From assembly GCF_020521235.1 (NCBI RefSeq), contig NZ_BLAY01000024.1:1-64000 (forward strand): a stretch of 64,000 nucleotides of DNA. The letters are read 5' to 3'. Shown piece by piece: positions 36,031 to 44,259 of the stretch. Position 1 is the first letter of the stretch. Each line of letters begins with the position of its first letter. Source of the DNA: Microseira wollei NIES-4236 (lineage in GTDB: Bacteria; Cyanobacteriota; Cyanobacteriia; Cyanobacteriales; Aerosakkonemataceae). The position numbers and the translations under genes are program-made. The notes under the pieces are model-generated. The model was not told where the DNA came from, did not search any database, and worked only from the letters and a program-made list of their open reading frames with translations.

Positions 36031-36226
36031 GTCTTAAGGAAAGGTCAGCAGGCCAAGATCCAACGCTAATCGTAGGAAAATCGAGCGGTGGACGCTTTTC
36101 CTTTTTCTGCGGTTGTTCATCAATGACTAATACTACCTGATGTTCGCCGGGGGGAATATCTGGGGGTAATTGCAGCGTAATTTTGCCATCAGCGGTAACG
36201 ATAACGGTGGTAGCGATTGCTTTCAT
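35999..36226 (-). CDS. VapB-like antitoxin
   Basis: 75 residues: an N-terminal strand pair (TTVIVTADGKITLQLPPDIP) that resembles an AbrB-type or swapped-hairpin DNA-binding region, then a toxin-binding tail ending LRREDMYDDWGR, a typical VapB end. Overlaps the PIN toxin gene. Presumed autoregulator. Confidence 0.8.
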   Translation of the reverse strand: MKAIATTVIVTADGKITLQLPPDIPPGEHQVVLVIDEQPQKKEKRPPLDFPTISVGSWPADLSLRREDMYDDWGR

Positions 36227-36260
36227 AACTTCTCTCCTAAATATCTACCCATTTCAAATA

Positions 36261-36430
36261 TAACCTAAGTTGATAGTTACCTTTTTAGGGCTGCTAATGG
36301 CTAATGGCTAATGGCTAATGGCTAATGGCTAATGGCTGATGGTGTATCTCGAAAATATTCCCACTAGCAATTAGCAATTAGCGATTAGCAATTTTTAAAC
36401 CCATGATAGTTATCACTAGCAACTTGCGTA
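36261..36430. mobile_element. MITE-like element, copy C, with heptamer arrays inside
   Basis: Ends TAACCTAAGTTGATAGTTA (36261-36279) and ATCACTAGCAACTTGCGTA (36412-36430) are diverged inverted copies of the family ends. The interior carries seven GCTAATG units (36293-36342) and AATTAGC units (36366-36392). It fills the gap before the osmolyte transporter. Confidence 0.6.
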
Positions 36431-36464
36431 TATAGTAAATTCATGCCTACGCCCAGAATTCATT

Positions 36465-37217
36465 ATGCAACCAGATAACGCAATCGCTGTCGAATTCCGC
36501 AATGTAACCTATTGCCTAAATCGCCGTCCTCTGGTAAGCAATCTAAACTTTACCATCAAAAGGGGCGAAATTTTGGTATTACTGGGACGCAGCGGTAGCG
36601 GCAAAACGACTACCATGAAGCTAATTAATCACCTTCTCACCCCAACTACAGGGAAAGTGCTGGTAGAAGGAATTCCTACAGTTGAATGGAAGGCGATTCG
36701 ACTGCGAAGGCACATTGGTTATGTGATTCAAGAAATTGGTTTATTTCCTCATTTCACCGTTGAGCGTAATGTAGGATTAGTGCCAAGTTTAGAGGGATGG
36801 ACCCGCGATCGCATCACCACCCGCGTCTTTGAACTATTGCAACTCGTGGGACTCGATCCCAAACAATTTGCCAAACGGTATCCCCACGAACTATCAGGCG
36901 GACAGCGCCAGCGGGTGGGGGTGGCGCGAGCGATCGCCGCCGATCCACCTATACTTTTAATGGACGAACCTTTCGGCGCACTTGACCCGATCACCCGGAT
37001 TGAAATTCAGCGAGAATTCCGCCAATTGCAACAAAAATTGGGAAAAACTGTGATATTTGTCACCCACGATATCCAAGAAGCATTTATCCTCGCCTCTAGA
37101 ATTGGTTTAATGCAAGCAGGACAATTGGTAGCATTAGGAACGCCATCGGAGTTTATGCGATCGCCAGAACCAGAAGTCCGCGCCTTTATGCAATGTCTTC
37201 AACCTTGGCAACAATAA
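36465..37217 (+). CDS. Glycine betaine/choline-type ABC transporter ATPase (OpuBA/ProV-like)
   Basis: 250-residue ATPase of the ProU/Opu family. Walker A LGRSGSGKTTTMKLIN, Q-loop YVIQEIGLFPHF, signature LSGGQRQRVGVARAI, Walker B LLMDEPFGALDP, H-loop VTHDI. IGLFPH after the Q-loop is typical of this family. It lacks the C-terminal CBS pair of full-length OpuA/OpuC ATPases, so osmotic gating by CBS is absent. The permease and binding protein follow on the same strand. Confidence 0.9.
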   Translation: MQPDNAIAVEFRNVTYCLNRRPLVSNLNFTIKRGEILVLLGRSGSGKTTTMKLINHLLTPTTGKVLVEGIPTVEWKAIRLRRHIGYVIQEIGLFPHFTVERNVGLVPSLEGWTRDRITTRVFELLQLVGLDPKQFAKRYPHELSGGQRQRVGVARAIAADPPILLMDEPFGALDPITRIEIQREFRQLQQKLGKTVIFVTHDIQEAFILASRIGLMQAGQLVALGTPSEFMRSPEPEVRAFMQCLQPWQQ

Positions 37218-37231
37218 AAGTAGAAAAAAAT

Positions 37232-37320
37232 AGCTAATGGCTAATGGCTAATGGCTAATGGCATTTAAACTATTAGCAATTAGCAATTAGCAATTAGCAA
37301 TTAGCAATTAACAATTAGCA
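37232..37320. repeat. Heptamer arrays filling the gap up to the permease start codon
   Basis: GCTAATG units (37232-37262), then AATTAGC units (37271-37320), running directly into ATG 37321 with no Shine-Dalgarno sequence between. Confidence 0.95.
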
Positions 37321-37962
37321 ATGACAATTGACTTCCTACTTCAATATCGCGATGAAATAATTCAACTGACATTAGAACACATGTTTCTAGTCGGCATTTC
37401 TACAGGCATTGCCATTTTAGTGGGTATCCCCTTGGGTATTTTAATTACCCGAAAGCCAGAATTTAGCCAACTGGTGTTAGGTTTTGCCAACATCATGCAA
37501 ACAGTACCGAGTTTGGCATTATTTGGGTTTTTGATTCCCATTAGCGGGATTGGCGAGTGGACGGCAATTATAGCGCTGACTTTGTATGCATTATTGCCGA
37601 TTATCCGCAATACTTACACTGGAATTGCCAATGTTGACCCAGCTATCCGGGAAGCAGGACGCGGTATGGGAATGACTTCACAGCAGCTGTTGTGGCAAGT
37701 AGAAATCCCGCTAGCCTTCGGTGTCATTTTAGCAGGCATCCGCGTCGCCACCGTCATCGCTATTGGTCTGGCAACTATTTCCGCTGCCATAGGTGCCGGT
37801 GGTCTGGGAGAATTTATCTTTAGGGGACTGGCGACGGTCAACGGTCAGTTAATTTTGTTGGGTGCAATTCCAGCTGCACTGATGGCATTAGTGGTAGATT
37901 TTACCTTGGGCTTCGTTGAACGGCTGCTAACACCAACCGTGGGAAGGAATAACAAAAGATGA
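37321..37962 (+). CDS. Osmolyte ABC transporter permease (OpuBB/ProW-like)
   Basis: 213-residue inner-membrane subunit with about six helices. ISTGIAILVGIPLGILITRKP and the coupling-helix region NVDPAIREAGRGMGMTSQQLLWQVEIPLA match the ProW EAA motif (at about 37630-37715). The C-terminus IGAGGLGEFIFRGL is typical. Its end overlaps the binding-protein gene by 4 bp (ATGA). The start codon lies directly at the end of a heptamer array, so translation may depend on coupling to the ATPase gene or on an unstructured leader. Confidence 0.92.
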   Translation: MTIDFLLQYRDEIIQLTLEHMFLVGISTGIAILVGIPLGILITRKPEFSQLVLGFANIMQTVPSLALFGFLIPISGIGEWTAIIALTLYALLPIIRNTYTGIANVDPAIREAGRGMGMTSQQLLWQVEIPLAFGVILAGIRVATVIAIGLATISAAIGAGGLGEFIFRGLATVNGQLILLGAIPAALMALVVDFTLGFVERLLTPTVGRNNKR

Positions 37963-38861
37963 AGAAAAGAAGATTTTTGGCGCTGTGTCTGATTTGCTTT
38001 AGTTTGATGGTTGCGATCGCAGCCTGCAATACTCGTTTGCAGAACCAAATCGTCATTGGTTCAAAAAACTTTACCGAACAACTGATTTTGGCAGAAATCC
38101 TCGCCCAGCATATCGAAGCGAATACAAATCTCAAAGTTGAACGCCGCCTCAACTTAGGCGGTACATTTGTCTGCCATCAAGCTATTGTTGCTGGCGAAAT
38201 TGATGTTTACGTCGAGTATACGGGAACGGCTTTTACCGCCATCTTGAAAAAACCGCCTATCTCTAATTCCCAACAAGTTTACCAGGAAGTCAAACAAGCC
38301 TACGCGAAGCAATTCCAATTAGAGTTAACCGAACCCCTGGGATTTAACAATACCTTTGCGATGCTCATTCGCGGCGAAGATGCCCGGAAAGAAAATATCA
38401 AAACTCTCTCCCAAGCGGCGCAGAAAGCTCCTGAATGGAAAGCTGGATTTGGCTACGAATTCATCGAACGGAAAGATGGATTTTCCGGACTCGCAAAAAC
38501 CTACGGTTTGCGCTTTTCCGAACCCCCCCGCGTCATGGATTTAGGATTAATGTACCGCGCCATAAAAGAAAGACAAGTGGATTTGATTGCTGGCGCCTCC
38601 ACAGACGGATTAATTGAACGTTTGGACTTGGTAGTGCTGAAAGATGATAAGCAATACTTTCCACCCTACTATGCAGTCCCCATCGTCCGGAAACAGACTG
38701 TAGAAAAATATCCCCAATTGCGTCAAGCACTGCAACAACTCGGTGGAATTATTACTGAAAAAGATATGCAGAACTTAAATTACCAAGTTGATGCAGAAGG
38801 CAAAGATGTTAAACAGGTCGCACAACAGTTTCTCAAGTCTAAAGGTTTAGTAAAAAATTAG
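37959..38861 (+). CDS. Osmolyte ABC transporter substrate-binding lipoprotein (OpuBC/OsmF-like)
   Basis: 300 residues. A lipoprotein signal ends in IAACNT, with lipid-bearing Cys about residue 22. The mature part has VIGSKNFTEQLILAEILAQH, RRLNLGGTFVCHQAIVAGEIDVYVEYTGTAF and later DLIAGASTDGLIERLDLVVLKDD (the second stretch at about 38142-38234). These are hallmarks of the OpuAC-type glycine betaine/choline/carnitine family. In cyanobacteria the substrate could be glycine betaine or another compatible solute. Overlap with the permease gene confirms a single operon. Confidence 0.92.
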   Translation: MKKRRFLALCLICFSLMVAIAACNTRLQNQIVIGSKNFTEQLILAEILAQHIEANTNLKVERRLNLGGTFVCHQAIVAGEIDVYVEYTGTAFTAILKKPPISNSQQVYQEVKQAYAKQFQLELTEPLGFNNTFAMLIRGEDARKENIKTLSQAAQKAPEWKAGFGYEFIERKDGFSGLAKTYGLRFSEPPRVMDLGLMYRAIKERQVDLIAGASTDGLIERLDLVVLKDDKQYFPPYYAVPIVRKQTVEKYPQLRQALQQLGGIITEKDMQNLNYQVDAEGKDVKQVAQQFLKSKGLVKN

Positions 38862-38895
38862 AGTAAATCTATGAAACATCCTGCAATCAAACCCC

Positions 38896-38978
38896 TCGCA
38901 AAGCGAGGCAGATCCTCCCAGATCTCGTACCCAGGCTCTTGCCTGGGTACGAAAGCAACGAGGCTCTGCCTCGGTTAG
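38896..38978. repeat. Hairpin repeat after the osmolyte operon
   Basis: Arms 38926-38936 and 38941-38951 (CGTACCCAGGC with its complement) form a perfect 11-bp stem with a TCTT loop. It is flanked by CTCGCAAAGCGAGG and GAGGCTCTGCCTC palindromes. Same family as 33841-34016; it may act as a transcription barrier. Confidence 0.85.
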
Positions 38979-38984
38979 CAACTG

Positions 38985-39701
38985 GTGCAAAATCTGAGTA
39001 TAAAAACATTTATTTTCGCCCTCTGCATCGCGGGTGGAAGTGTCATTGCCCAAACACTTTCTCTTCCCCAAAACCTAATACCATTCAACTCTCCCGAAGG
39101 CGAAAAATTGTTAATTGAAAGCCAATCTCGACAAGACTACTGGCCTCTCAGTATGCAATTTATCACCCAAAGAAACCAAGCGTTTTGTGGAGTTGCCAGC
39201 ATGGTGATGGTGTTAAATGCTTTATCCGTTCCCGCACCCGAATCACCGGAATTTGGGCCTGATCGCGTCTTTACGCAAGAGAACTTTTTTAATAACGAAA
39301 GAACAAGACAAGTCATTACACCTGAAAGGGTTTCTCGTCAAGGGATAACCTGAGAAGAGTTGGGGCAATTATTAGCAAGTTACAGGACAAAAGTCAAGGT
39401 TTATCATGCTTCAGACACGAGTTTAGCAGAATTTCGCCGATTAGCTGTAGAGAATTTAAAACAACCGGGAAATTTTGTTTTAATCAACTATTTACGCCGA
39501 AGCATTGGTCAAGAAAGAGGCGGTCATATTTCTCCTATTGCTGCATATAATGAAGCAAGCGATCGCTTCCTCATCCTAGACGTTTCCCGCTACAAATATC
39601 CCCCAGTCTGGGTCAAAACAGAAGAACTCTGGCAAGCAATGGCAACCCAGGATTCAGTTTCGGGTAAAACGCGAGGATTTGTGTTAGTAAGTAGAGAATA
39701 G
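38985..39701 (+). pseudogene. Phytochelatin synthase-like gene interrupted by an in-frame TGA
   Basis: Both halves share one frame and together make about 238 residues, the usual size of bacterial phytochelatin synthase-like proteins such as Nostoc Alr0975. From the GTG at 38985 there is a signal-like segment (FIFALCIAGGSVIAQ), then the catalytic Cys in RNQAFCGVASMVMVLNAL. A TGA at 39351-39353 interrupts at RQGIT-stop-EELGQLL. After it come the catalytic His (GGHISPIAAYNE) and Asp (LILDVSRYKYPP). The stop separates Cys from His and Asp, so neither piece can be active alone. No indel is seen; one substitution (for example TTA to TGA) explains it. Alternatives are readthrough or a sequencing error. 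The usual reaction is glutathione hydrolysis or phytochelatin formation. Confidence 0.85.
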
Positions 39702-39707
39702 CGTATG

Positions 39708-39745
39708 GCAATTACCCATTACCTATTACCGATTACCCATTGCCT
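39708..39745. repeat. Heptamer-like array touching the response-regulator start
   Basis: ATTACCC/ATTACCT/ATTACCG units end directly before ATG 39746. Confidence 0.85.
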
Positions 39746-40420
39746 ATGAGAATCTTGATAGTAGAAGACGATGACCGAATTGCCAAACCCTTAGCGGAAG
39801 ATTTAAAGTATCAGCATCACGTCGTAGATATAGCAGCAGATGGCATCAAGGGATGGGAGTATGCCGAGGCCGCGAATTACGATATCATTTTGTTAGATTT
39901 GATGTTGCCTAAATTAGATGGAATTACCCTGTGCAAGCGTTTGCGCGCCCAAAAAATCAACGCTTTAATATTAATGCTAACAGCGCGAGATACAACGGGT
40001 GATAAAGTAATTGGACTTGATGCGGGGGCAGATGATTATTTAGTCAAGCCGTTTGATTTAGAAGAATTATCAGCCAGAATTAGAGCTTTATCTCGCAGAG
40101 TTCCAGAAATCAAACCTCCGATTTTAAGCTATGGGTATTTAGAACTCGACCCCAGCACGCACCAGGTGACTTATGGGGGAAAAAACTTGTCATTAACTCC
40201 CAAAGAGTATATGATAATAGAATGCTTTTTAAGAAAGCCAAATCAAGTTATAGCTCGCTCGGAAATTCTCAATAAACTGTGGGAGATTGATAAATTATCT
40301 GGGGAAGAAACAGTCAAAACGCACTTGACAAACTTAAGGAAAAAGTTAAGAGCAGCCGGAAGTCCAGAAGACTTTATCAAAACAGTATACGGGGTTGGTT
40401 ATTGTCTGTCGAGCAATTGA
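39746..40420 (+). CDS. OmpR/PhoB-family response regulator
   Basis: 224 residues from ATG 39746. Receiver domain: RILIVEDDDRIAKPL with the acidic pair, phosphoacceptor Asp in IILLDLMLPKLDG (about residue 51), ML(T)ARD and the Lys in YLVKPFDLEEL. The C-terminal winged helix (about 125-224) includes LTPKEYMIIECFLRKPNQVI and TVKTHLTNLRKKL and ends with FIKTVYGVGYCL. An upstream in-frame TTG (39740) lies in the repeat and is less likely. The kinase gene overlaps it by 19 bp. The target genes are unknown; the broken phytochelatin synthase is its upstream neighbour. Confidence 0.95.
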   Translation: MRILIVEDDDRIAKPLAEDLKYQHHVVDIAADGIKGWEYAEAANYDIILLDLMLPKLDGITLCKRLRAQKINALILMLTARDTTGDKVIGLDAGADDYLVKPFDLEELSARIRALSRRVPEIKPPILSYGYLELDPSTHQVTYGGKNLSLTPKEYMIIECFLRKPNQVIARSEILNKLWEIDKLSGEETVKTHLTNLRKKLRAAGSPEDFIKTVYGVGYCLSSN

Positions 40421-41685
40421 GGGAAACTTACGCCAAATTACAGAAAATAGTGTTTCAGAGAACTCAGTATTATTTGCTGTTATCTTACCTTGTAGTATTT
40501 GCATCGATTCTCGGAACATTTGCCATTGCAGTGCGGGTGAACTTCGCTCGCAGTTTAAGCCAACAAATGAATGAAAAATTAATGGCTTTAGCAGAAGGTG
40601 CGGCGGTTAATGCCGAGATTAATTTTGGTCATTTAAAAATCAAAAACAAGGTAGAATCAAAAGATTTAATCATGCGCCATCAAGCCTTGCAGTGGTTTGA
40701 TGCTAAAGGTCGCTTAATCGCGCAACAAGGAAAAACGGTTTTAACTTCGCCGATTTTAACCCATCAAACCGTACAAATGGAAACCGTTGGTAAAGTTCGC
40801 ATCCAAGGCGTGACTGTACCGCTGATTAGCAGCGATGAAAAAAAATTGGTCGGGTATGTGAGAGCGAGTCAATCTTTAGAAGAATTAGATGCAACGCAAG
40901 AGAAATTAGACTGGGGGTTAGGCGGTGGAATTATTGTGGCGTTGGTGTTGAGTGGAGTGGGTGGAATTTGGCTGACGAGACAAGCAATGAAGCCAATTGA
41001 AGAGAGTTTTCAAAGACTAAAACAGTTTACTGCGGATGCTTCCCACGAACTGCGATCGCCTCTAATGGCTATTAAAAGCAATGCAGCGGTAGCGCTGAAA
41101 TATCCTGAAGGAATGCGACAGGGGGATCGAGAGAAATTTAGCGCGATCGCATCCGCCACCAATCAAATGTCTCGCCTCACCGAAGACCTACTATTTTTAG
41201 CACGCACCGACACAGTTCCCAATCGCAATTGGGAGCGGGTTAAATTAACCGAAATTTTGACAAATTTGGTGCAATTGCATAAACCGCAAGCAGAAGCCAA
41301 ACAAATCGATTTAAAAATTAGTTTCAGTGAAAATTTGTACTTGCAAGGCGATGCAGTTCAACTCGTGCGATTGTTTAGCAATTTGATTGAAAATGCACTT
41401 CACTATACGGAATCGGGGGGTGTAGTTGAAATCAAAGCCAAGCGCGTTGGTTCGCAACTTTCTGTCAAAATTGAAGATACGGGTGTGGGAATTGCACCAG
41501 AACATCTCGAACGGGTATTTGAGCGGTTTTGGCGTGCGGAGAAATCGCGATCTTACTGGAATGGGGGATCGGGATTGGGGTTAGCTATTGCTTGTGCGAT
41601 CGCCCAAAATCACGGCGGTACAATTACCGTCACCAGCGAATTAGGAATTGGCAGTTGTTTCCAAGTCCGCCTACCAGCAAAGTAG
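40402..41685 (+). CDS. Membrane sensor histidine kinase
   Basis: 427 residues. Two membrane helices (about 22-45, YYLLLSYLVVFASILGTFAIA, and about 175-195) enclose a periplasmic sensor domain of about 125 residues. Then DHp with the phospho-His in FTADASHELRSPLMAIKSNA, and the ATPase with N-box LFSNLIENALHYTE, G1 IEDTGVGIAP, F-box FERFWRAEKS and G2 GSGLGLAIA. The TTG start at 40402 overlaps the regulator gene; a TTG at 40417 is equally possible. It should phosphorylate the preceding regulator. The signal is not evident from the sensor sequence. Confidence 0.93.
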   Translation: MSVEQLRETYAKLQKIVFQRTQYYLLLSYLVVFASILGTFAIAVRVNFARSLSQQMNEKLMALAEGAAVNAEINFGHLKIKNKVESKDLIMRHQALQWFDAKGRLIAQQGKTVLTSPILTHQTVQMETVGKVRIQGVTVPLISSDEKKLVGYVRASQSLEELDATQEKLDWGLGGGIIVALVLSGVGGIWLTRQAMKPIEESFQRLKQFTADASHELRSPLMAIKSNAAVALKYPEGMRQGDREKFSAIASATNQMSRLTEDLLFLARTDTVPNRNWERVKLTEILTNLVQLHKPQAEAKQIDLKISFSENLYLQGDAVQLVRLFSNLIENALHYTESGGVVEIKAKRVGSQLSVKIEDTGVGIAPEHLERVFERFWRAEKSRSYWNGGSGLGLAIACAIAQNHGGTITVTSELGIGSCFQVRLPAK

Positions 41686-41741
41686 GTTGGGTTTCGTCCC
41701 GGCTACCGTGAGTATAAACTGAACGCGGGGCGGGCGGGACG

Positions 41742-41859
41742 CCCACCCCACAAGAATTTCAGATCTCTGGTGGGGTGGGCAGATTCGCCCGCCCCAGGCG
41801 CCCACCCCACCAGAATTTCACATCTCTGGTGGGGTGGGCAGATTCGCCCGCCCCAGGCG
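41742..41859. repeat. 59-bp tandem repeat, two units
   Basis: Units 41742-41800 and 41801-41859 differ at few positions and carry CCCACCCCAC, GGTGGGGTGGGC and TTCGCCCGCCCC, which can fold on themselves. Non-coding. Confidence 0.95.
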
Positions 41860-42023
41860 GGAGCATGTCAACTTTGTAGCCGACACCCGCGCATGGTGTC
41901 GCTACACAAACAAAGCCTGCGAAGACAGGCTTTAAAAGCTTTAGCCCGCTAAAGCGGGCTTCGTTTGTATAGCCGCACCCTTCAGGGTGTTGGTGCAGAT
42001 TTGCATTCCTGACATGCTCCCGC
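41857..42023. mobile_element. Inverted-repeat-bounded element, 167 bp
   Basis: GCGGGAGCATGTCA (41857-41870) and TGACATGCTCCCGC (42010-42023) are perfect 14-bp inverted ends. The interior holds hairpins related to the 78-bp repeat at 26700 (GTAGC..GTGTCGCTAC, AGCCCGCTAAAGCGGGCT). No ORF. Confidence 0.55.
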
Positions 42024-42042
42024 CCCACGCTTACATAGCAGA

Positions 42043-43323
42043 TTACTCATTCATATTTCTCAGCGTCGCCACCGCTGAAGGAGAAATCCGACTCAAATAG
42101 CGGAATATCCAATACTTAAACACCTTATCTAAAAACACCGGAACCGTTGCAATAAATAGGGATATCGCACTTTTATTTGCCGCAATTCCCAAATGATTCG
42201 CCAATCCTTCCAGCACAACTTCCCAGCCATGGGGTGAGTGGAATCCCACAAAGACATCGGTAAACAAAATAATAATAAAAGCCTTAGCGCTGTCGCTCAA
42301 ACCATACACAATGTCATCAATAAAAGACTTCAAAGCGATGATTCCTTTTTGGTTCGTCACGATGACCGCAGCCAAAGCACCAAGCGCCAGCAAATCTGCA
42401 AAAATATTGCCGATTGCGTCGCGACTTTTATGCTGGAATTCTTCAGCAATTTCTTTCGCCTTTTCCCTCACTCGCTCTGACAGTACTTCCGGAGCAATTT
42501 GAGGACTCCCCTTAATTAAACTATCAAACTTAAGTTCTTCTTCAAAACTTTGCAACTCCCGCAGCGCTTCTTCTTTCATTTCGCTATTGATAAAAATGGG
42601 AACTTCACTTTCACCTCGGAAACGTTCCACCAGCAAACTAACTAGAAATTGTTTGGAAACCTGCTGCGTTAAGACAGGAACAATAATTAAAATGATGACA
42701 AACCCAATCGCCGTTTTGGTTTTCCGGCTTGAGTTACGAAACTTTTTAACAACTTCTTCCTCAGACTTCGGGTTTAGTTCGGTTTTGATTCTACTAATCG
42801 TTCTCCCGATCGACCTTGGAAATACTCCTGTTTTATCAGAGATGCCATCAACTTTATTGTTTTCTGGATCTGACTCATCGTCTGCTAATTTTTGTTCTAC
42901 GAGTTGCACGGCATTAGAAAATGGCACTAACGCCTTAGAACTACTCTTGTCAGACTCGTACTTAGCTAGCACCTCATCGATGAAAGCTAGCTTTTCTAAA
43001 ATAACCGGATTGGCGGTGCTAATAACTAAACGACTCGCCTTATATTCGGCAATTCTTAGCTTGGCATTATTTAAATTTTTGGCAAGCTGCTCTTGCCAAT
43101 AATCCATCACATTTTCACCGTAATCAACTGAATCGGCAGATATTTTATTGCCACCAAAGTGTTCCTCTTCGATCGACTTAATTCTCAATGCTGCCTTGTA
43201 TGCTTGCTCGATCGCTCGCTCTGGTGTTTGCAAAAACCATTGGTAACTAGAGGACAATGAGCCATTGACTTTATTTGGTGCATCATCGGTGGTTTTATTA
43301 GAAAAAGAAGCTTTCATGACCAA
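42043..43323 (-). CDS. pcxA: Proton extrusion protein PcxA (CemA/CotA family)
   Basis: Inner-membrane protein for light-dependent proton extrusion, which supports inorganic-carbon uptake. 426 residues, as usual for cyanobacterial PcxA and longer than plastid CemA. The soluble N-terminal half includes YQWFLQTPERAIEQAYKAAL. Four membrane helices lie in the C-terminal half: TAIGFVIILIIVPVLTQQV, the ALGALAAVIV segment, the FIIILFTDVFVGFHSPHGWE segment with the family hallmark HSPHGWE, and SLFIATVPVFLDKVFKYWIF. It is downstream of sbtA, sbtB and a carbonic anhydrase on the same strand, a coherent carbon-acquisition block. Confidence 0.93.
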   Translation of the reverse strand: MVMKASFSNKTTDDAPNKVNGSLSSSYQWFLQTPERAIEQAYKAALRIKSIEEEHFGGNKISADSVDYGENVMDYWQEQLAKNLNNAKLRIAEYKASRLVISTANPVILEKLAFIDEVLAKYESDKSSSKALVPFSNAVQLVEQKLADDESDPENNKVDGISDKTGVFPRSIGRTISRIKTELNPKSEEEVVKKFRNSSRKTKTAIGFVIILIIVPVLTQQVSKQFLVSLLVERFRGESEVPIFINSEMKEEALRELQSFEEELKFDSLIKGSPQIAPEVLSERVREKAKEIAEEFQHKSRDAIGNIFADLLALGALAAVIVTNQKGIIALKSFIDDIVYGLSDSAKAFIIILFTDVFVGFHSPHGWEVVLEGLANHLGIAANKSAISLFIATVPVFLDKVFKYWIFRYLSRISPSAVATLRNMNE

Positions 43324-43360
43324 TTTTCAAATGAACCGTAATTTGTTTTTAGGATTTGGC

Positions 43361-43397
43361 AGGTTATGCCTTGCGTAAGGGCGACAAGGCATAACCT
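43361..43397. terminator. Perfect 13-bp hairpin between carbonic anhydrase and pcxA
   Basis: AGGTTATGCCTTG (43361-43373) pairs exactly with 43385-43397, with an 11-base loop. No strong T-run follows on the minus strand, so it may slow or process the transcript rather than terminate it outright. Confidence 0.5.
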
Positions 43398-43408
43398 TGC
43401 GTTTATGT

Positions 43409-44077
43409 TCAGTGCAATGCAGCCAAAGGATTTGGCACGGGGAATGGCCCTTTTTCCAGGGGGGTAAATTTCGCTACATCGGCATTGTAAGCTAAAATTT
43501 CTCCCGTTTCAATCTCGTAAATCCAGGCATGAAGATTAAGTTCACCACTATGCATTTTAGAACGAATGACTGGATAAGTCTCCAGATTTTCGATCTGAGT
43601 CAAAATATTTTGCTCGATGGTGAGCTTCAAAAGTTTTTCCGGGTCGTAATCTTTGTAGTTGTCCTTGACCAAGCGGCGGGTAGCCTCTGCATAACACTTC
43701 AACCAATCATAAACCAAAGGCATCTCTTCCGAAAGTTTGTTCAGTTGCAACAATCCTTTCATCGCACCGCAGTGGGTATGACCGCAGATAATAATCTCCT
43801 TGATACCCAAAGCGTACACGGCATATTCAATCCCAGCGCCTTCACCACTATTGAGTCCGCCGTAGGGAGGAATGATATTTCCCACATTGCGAATGATAAA
43901 TAGTTCACCAGGCTGAGTTTGTGTGAGCAAATTCGGGTCAATTCGCGAGTCAGAACAAGTGATGAAGAGTACATCAGGCGCTTGACCGTGAGTTAGTTGC
44001 TCAAACAACTCTCGGTGGGTGCTGAAATAGTTGTCATGGAACTCATTCAAACCTTGAATTAAGCGTTTCATTGGCAT
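43409..44077 (-). CDS. icfA: Beta-carbonic anhydrase (IcfA/CcaA-like), short form
   Basis: Interconverts CO2 and bicarbonate. Zinc ligands Cys41 (ITCSDSR, with Asp43 and Arg45), His100 and Cys103 (CGHTHCGAMKGLL). The N-terminus (MKRLIQGLNEFHDNYFSTHR, beginning at residue 3) and the body closely follow carboxysomal CcaA as I remember it. This protein stops at 222 residues, without the C-terminal extension of about 50-75 residues present in Synechocystis CcaA, so its location in or out of the carboxysome is open. A GGAGGAG site lies 9 bp before the first ATG. Neighbours are sbtA-sbtB upstream and pcxA downstream. Confidence 0.93.
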   Translation of the reverse strand: MPMKRLIQGLNEFHDNYFSTHRELFEQLTHGQAPDVLFITCSDSRIDPNLLTQTQPGELFIIRNVGNIIPPYGGLNSGEGAGIEYAVYALGIKEIIICGHTHCGAMKGLLQLNKLSEEMPLVYDWLKCYAEATRRLVKDNYKDYDPEKLLKLTIEQNILTQIENLETYPVIRSKMHSGELNLHAWIYEIETGEILAYNADVAKFTPLEKGPFPVPNPLAALH

Positions 44078-44190
44078 GGGTAATCACTCCTCCTTAGCAT
44101 TAAGGTTGAGTTGGCAAGTTCATACTCCTGAATAGAGTATTCCCAGTCGGGGGGGATGAATAACACCTCTGCTGCAAAATCTGGAATTTA

Positions 44191-44238
44191 GAAACCCGGT
44201 TTCTTTATGGGCAAGATTTTTACAAGACACCGGGTTTC
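44191..44238. repeat. AAACCCGGTTTC inverted repeat between sbtB and the carbonic anhydrase gene
   Basis: GAAACCCGGT (44191-44200) and ACCGGGTTTC (44229-44238) are inverted, 28-base loop; same repeat family as 9476-9506 and 50745-50773. No T-run on the minus strand. Confidence 0.6.
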
Positions 44239-44259
44239 TTTACGGACTGCAAAATCCGC

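Noticed and set aside
13698-37320. CRISPR array
   Set aside because: Heptamer arrays have 7-bp units and the 21-, 42-, 78- and 84-bp arrays lack unique spacers; no cas genes are present.
39351-39353. Selenocysteine or other recoding at TGA in phytochelatin synthase
   Set aside because: The catalytic Cys is elsewhere and intact, and no SECIS-like hairpin is evident directly after the TGA; a nonsense mutation is simpler.
44191-44238. Terminator for sbtAB
   Set aside because: The 28-base loop and absence of a T-run on the minus strand do not fit an intrinsic terminator; listed only as a repeat.
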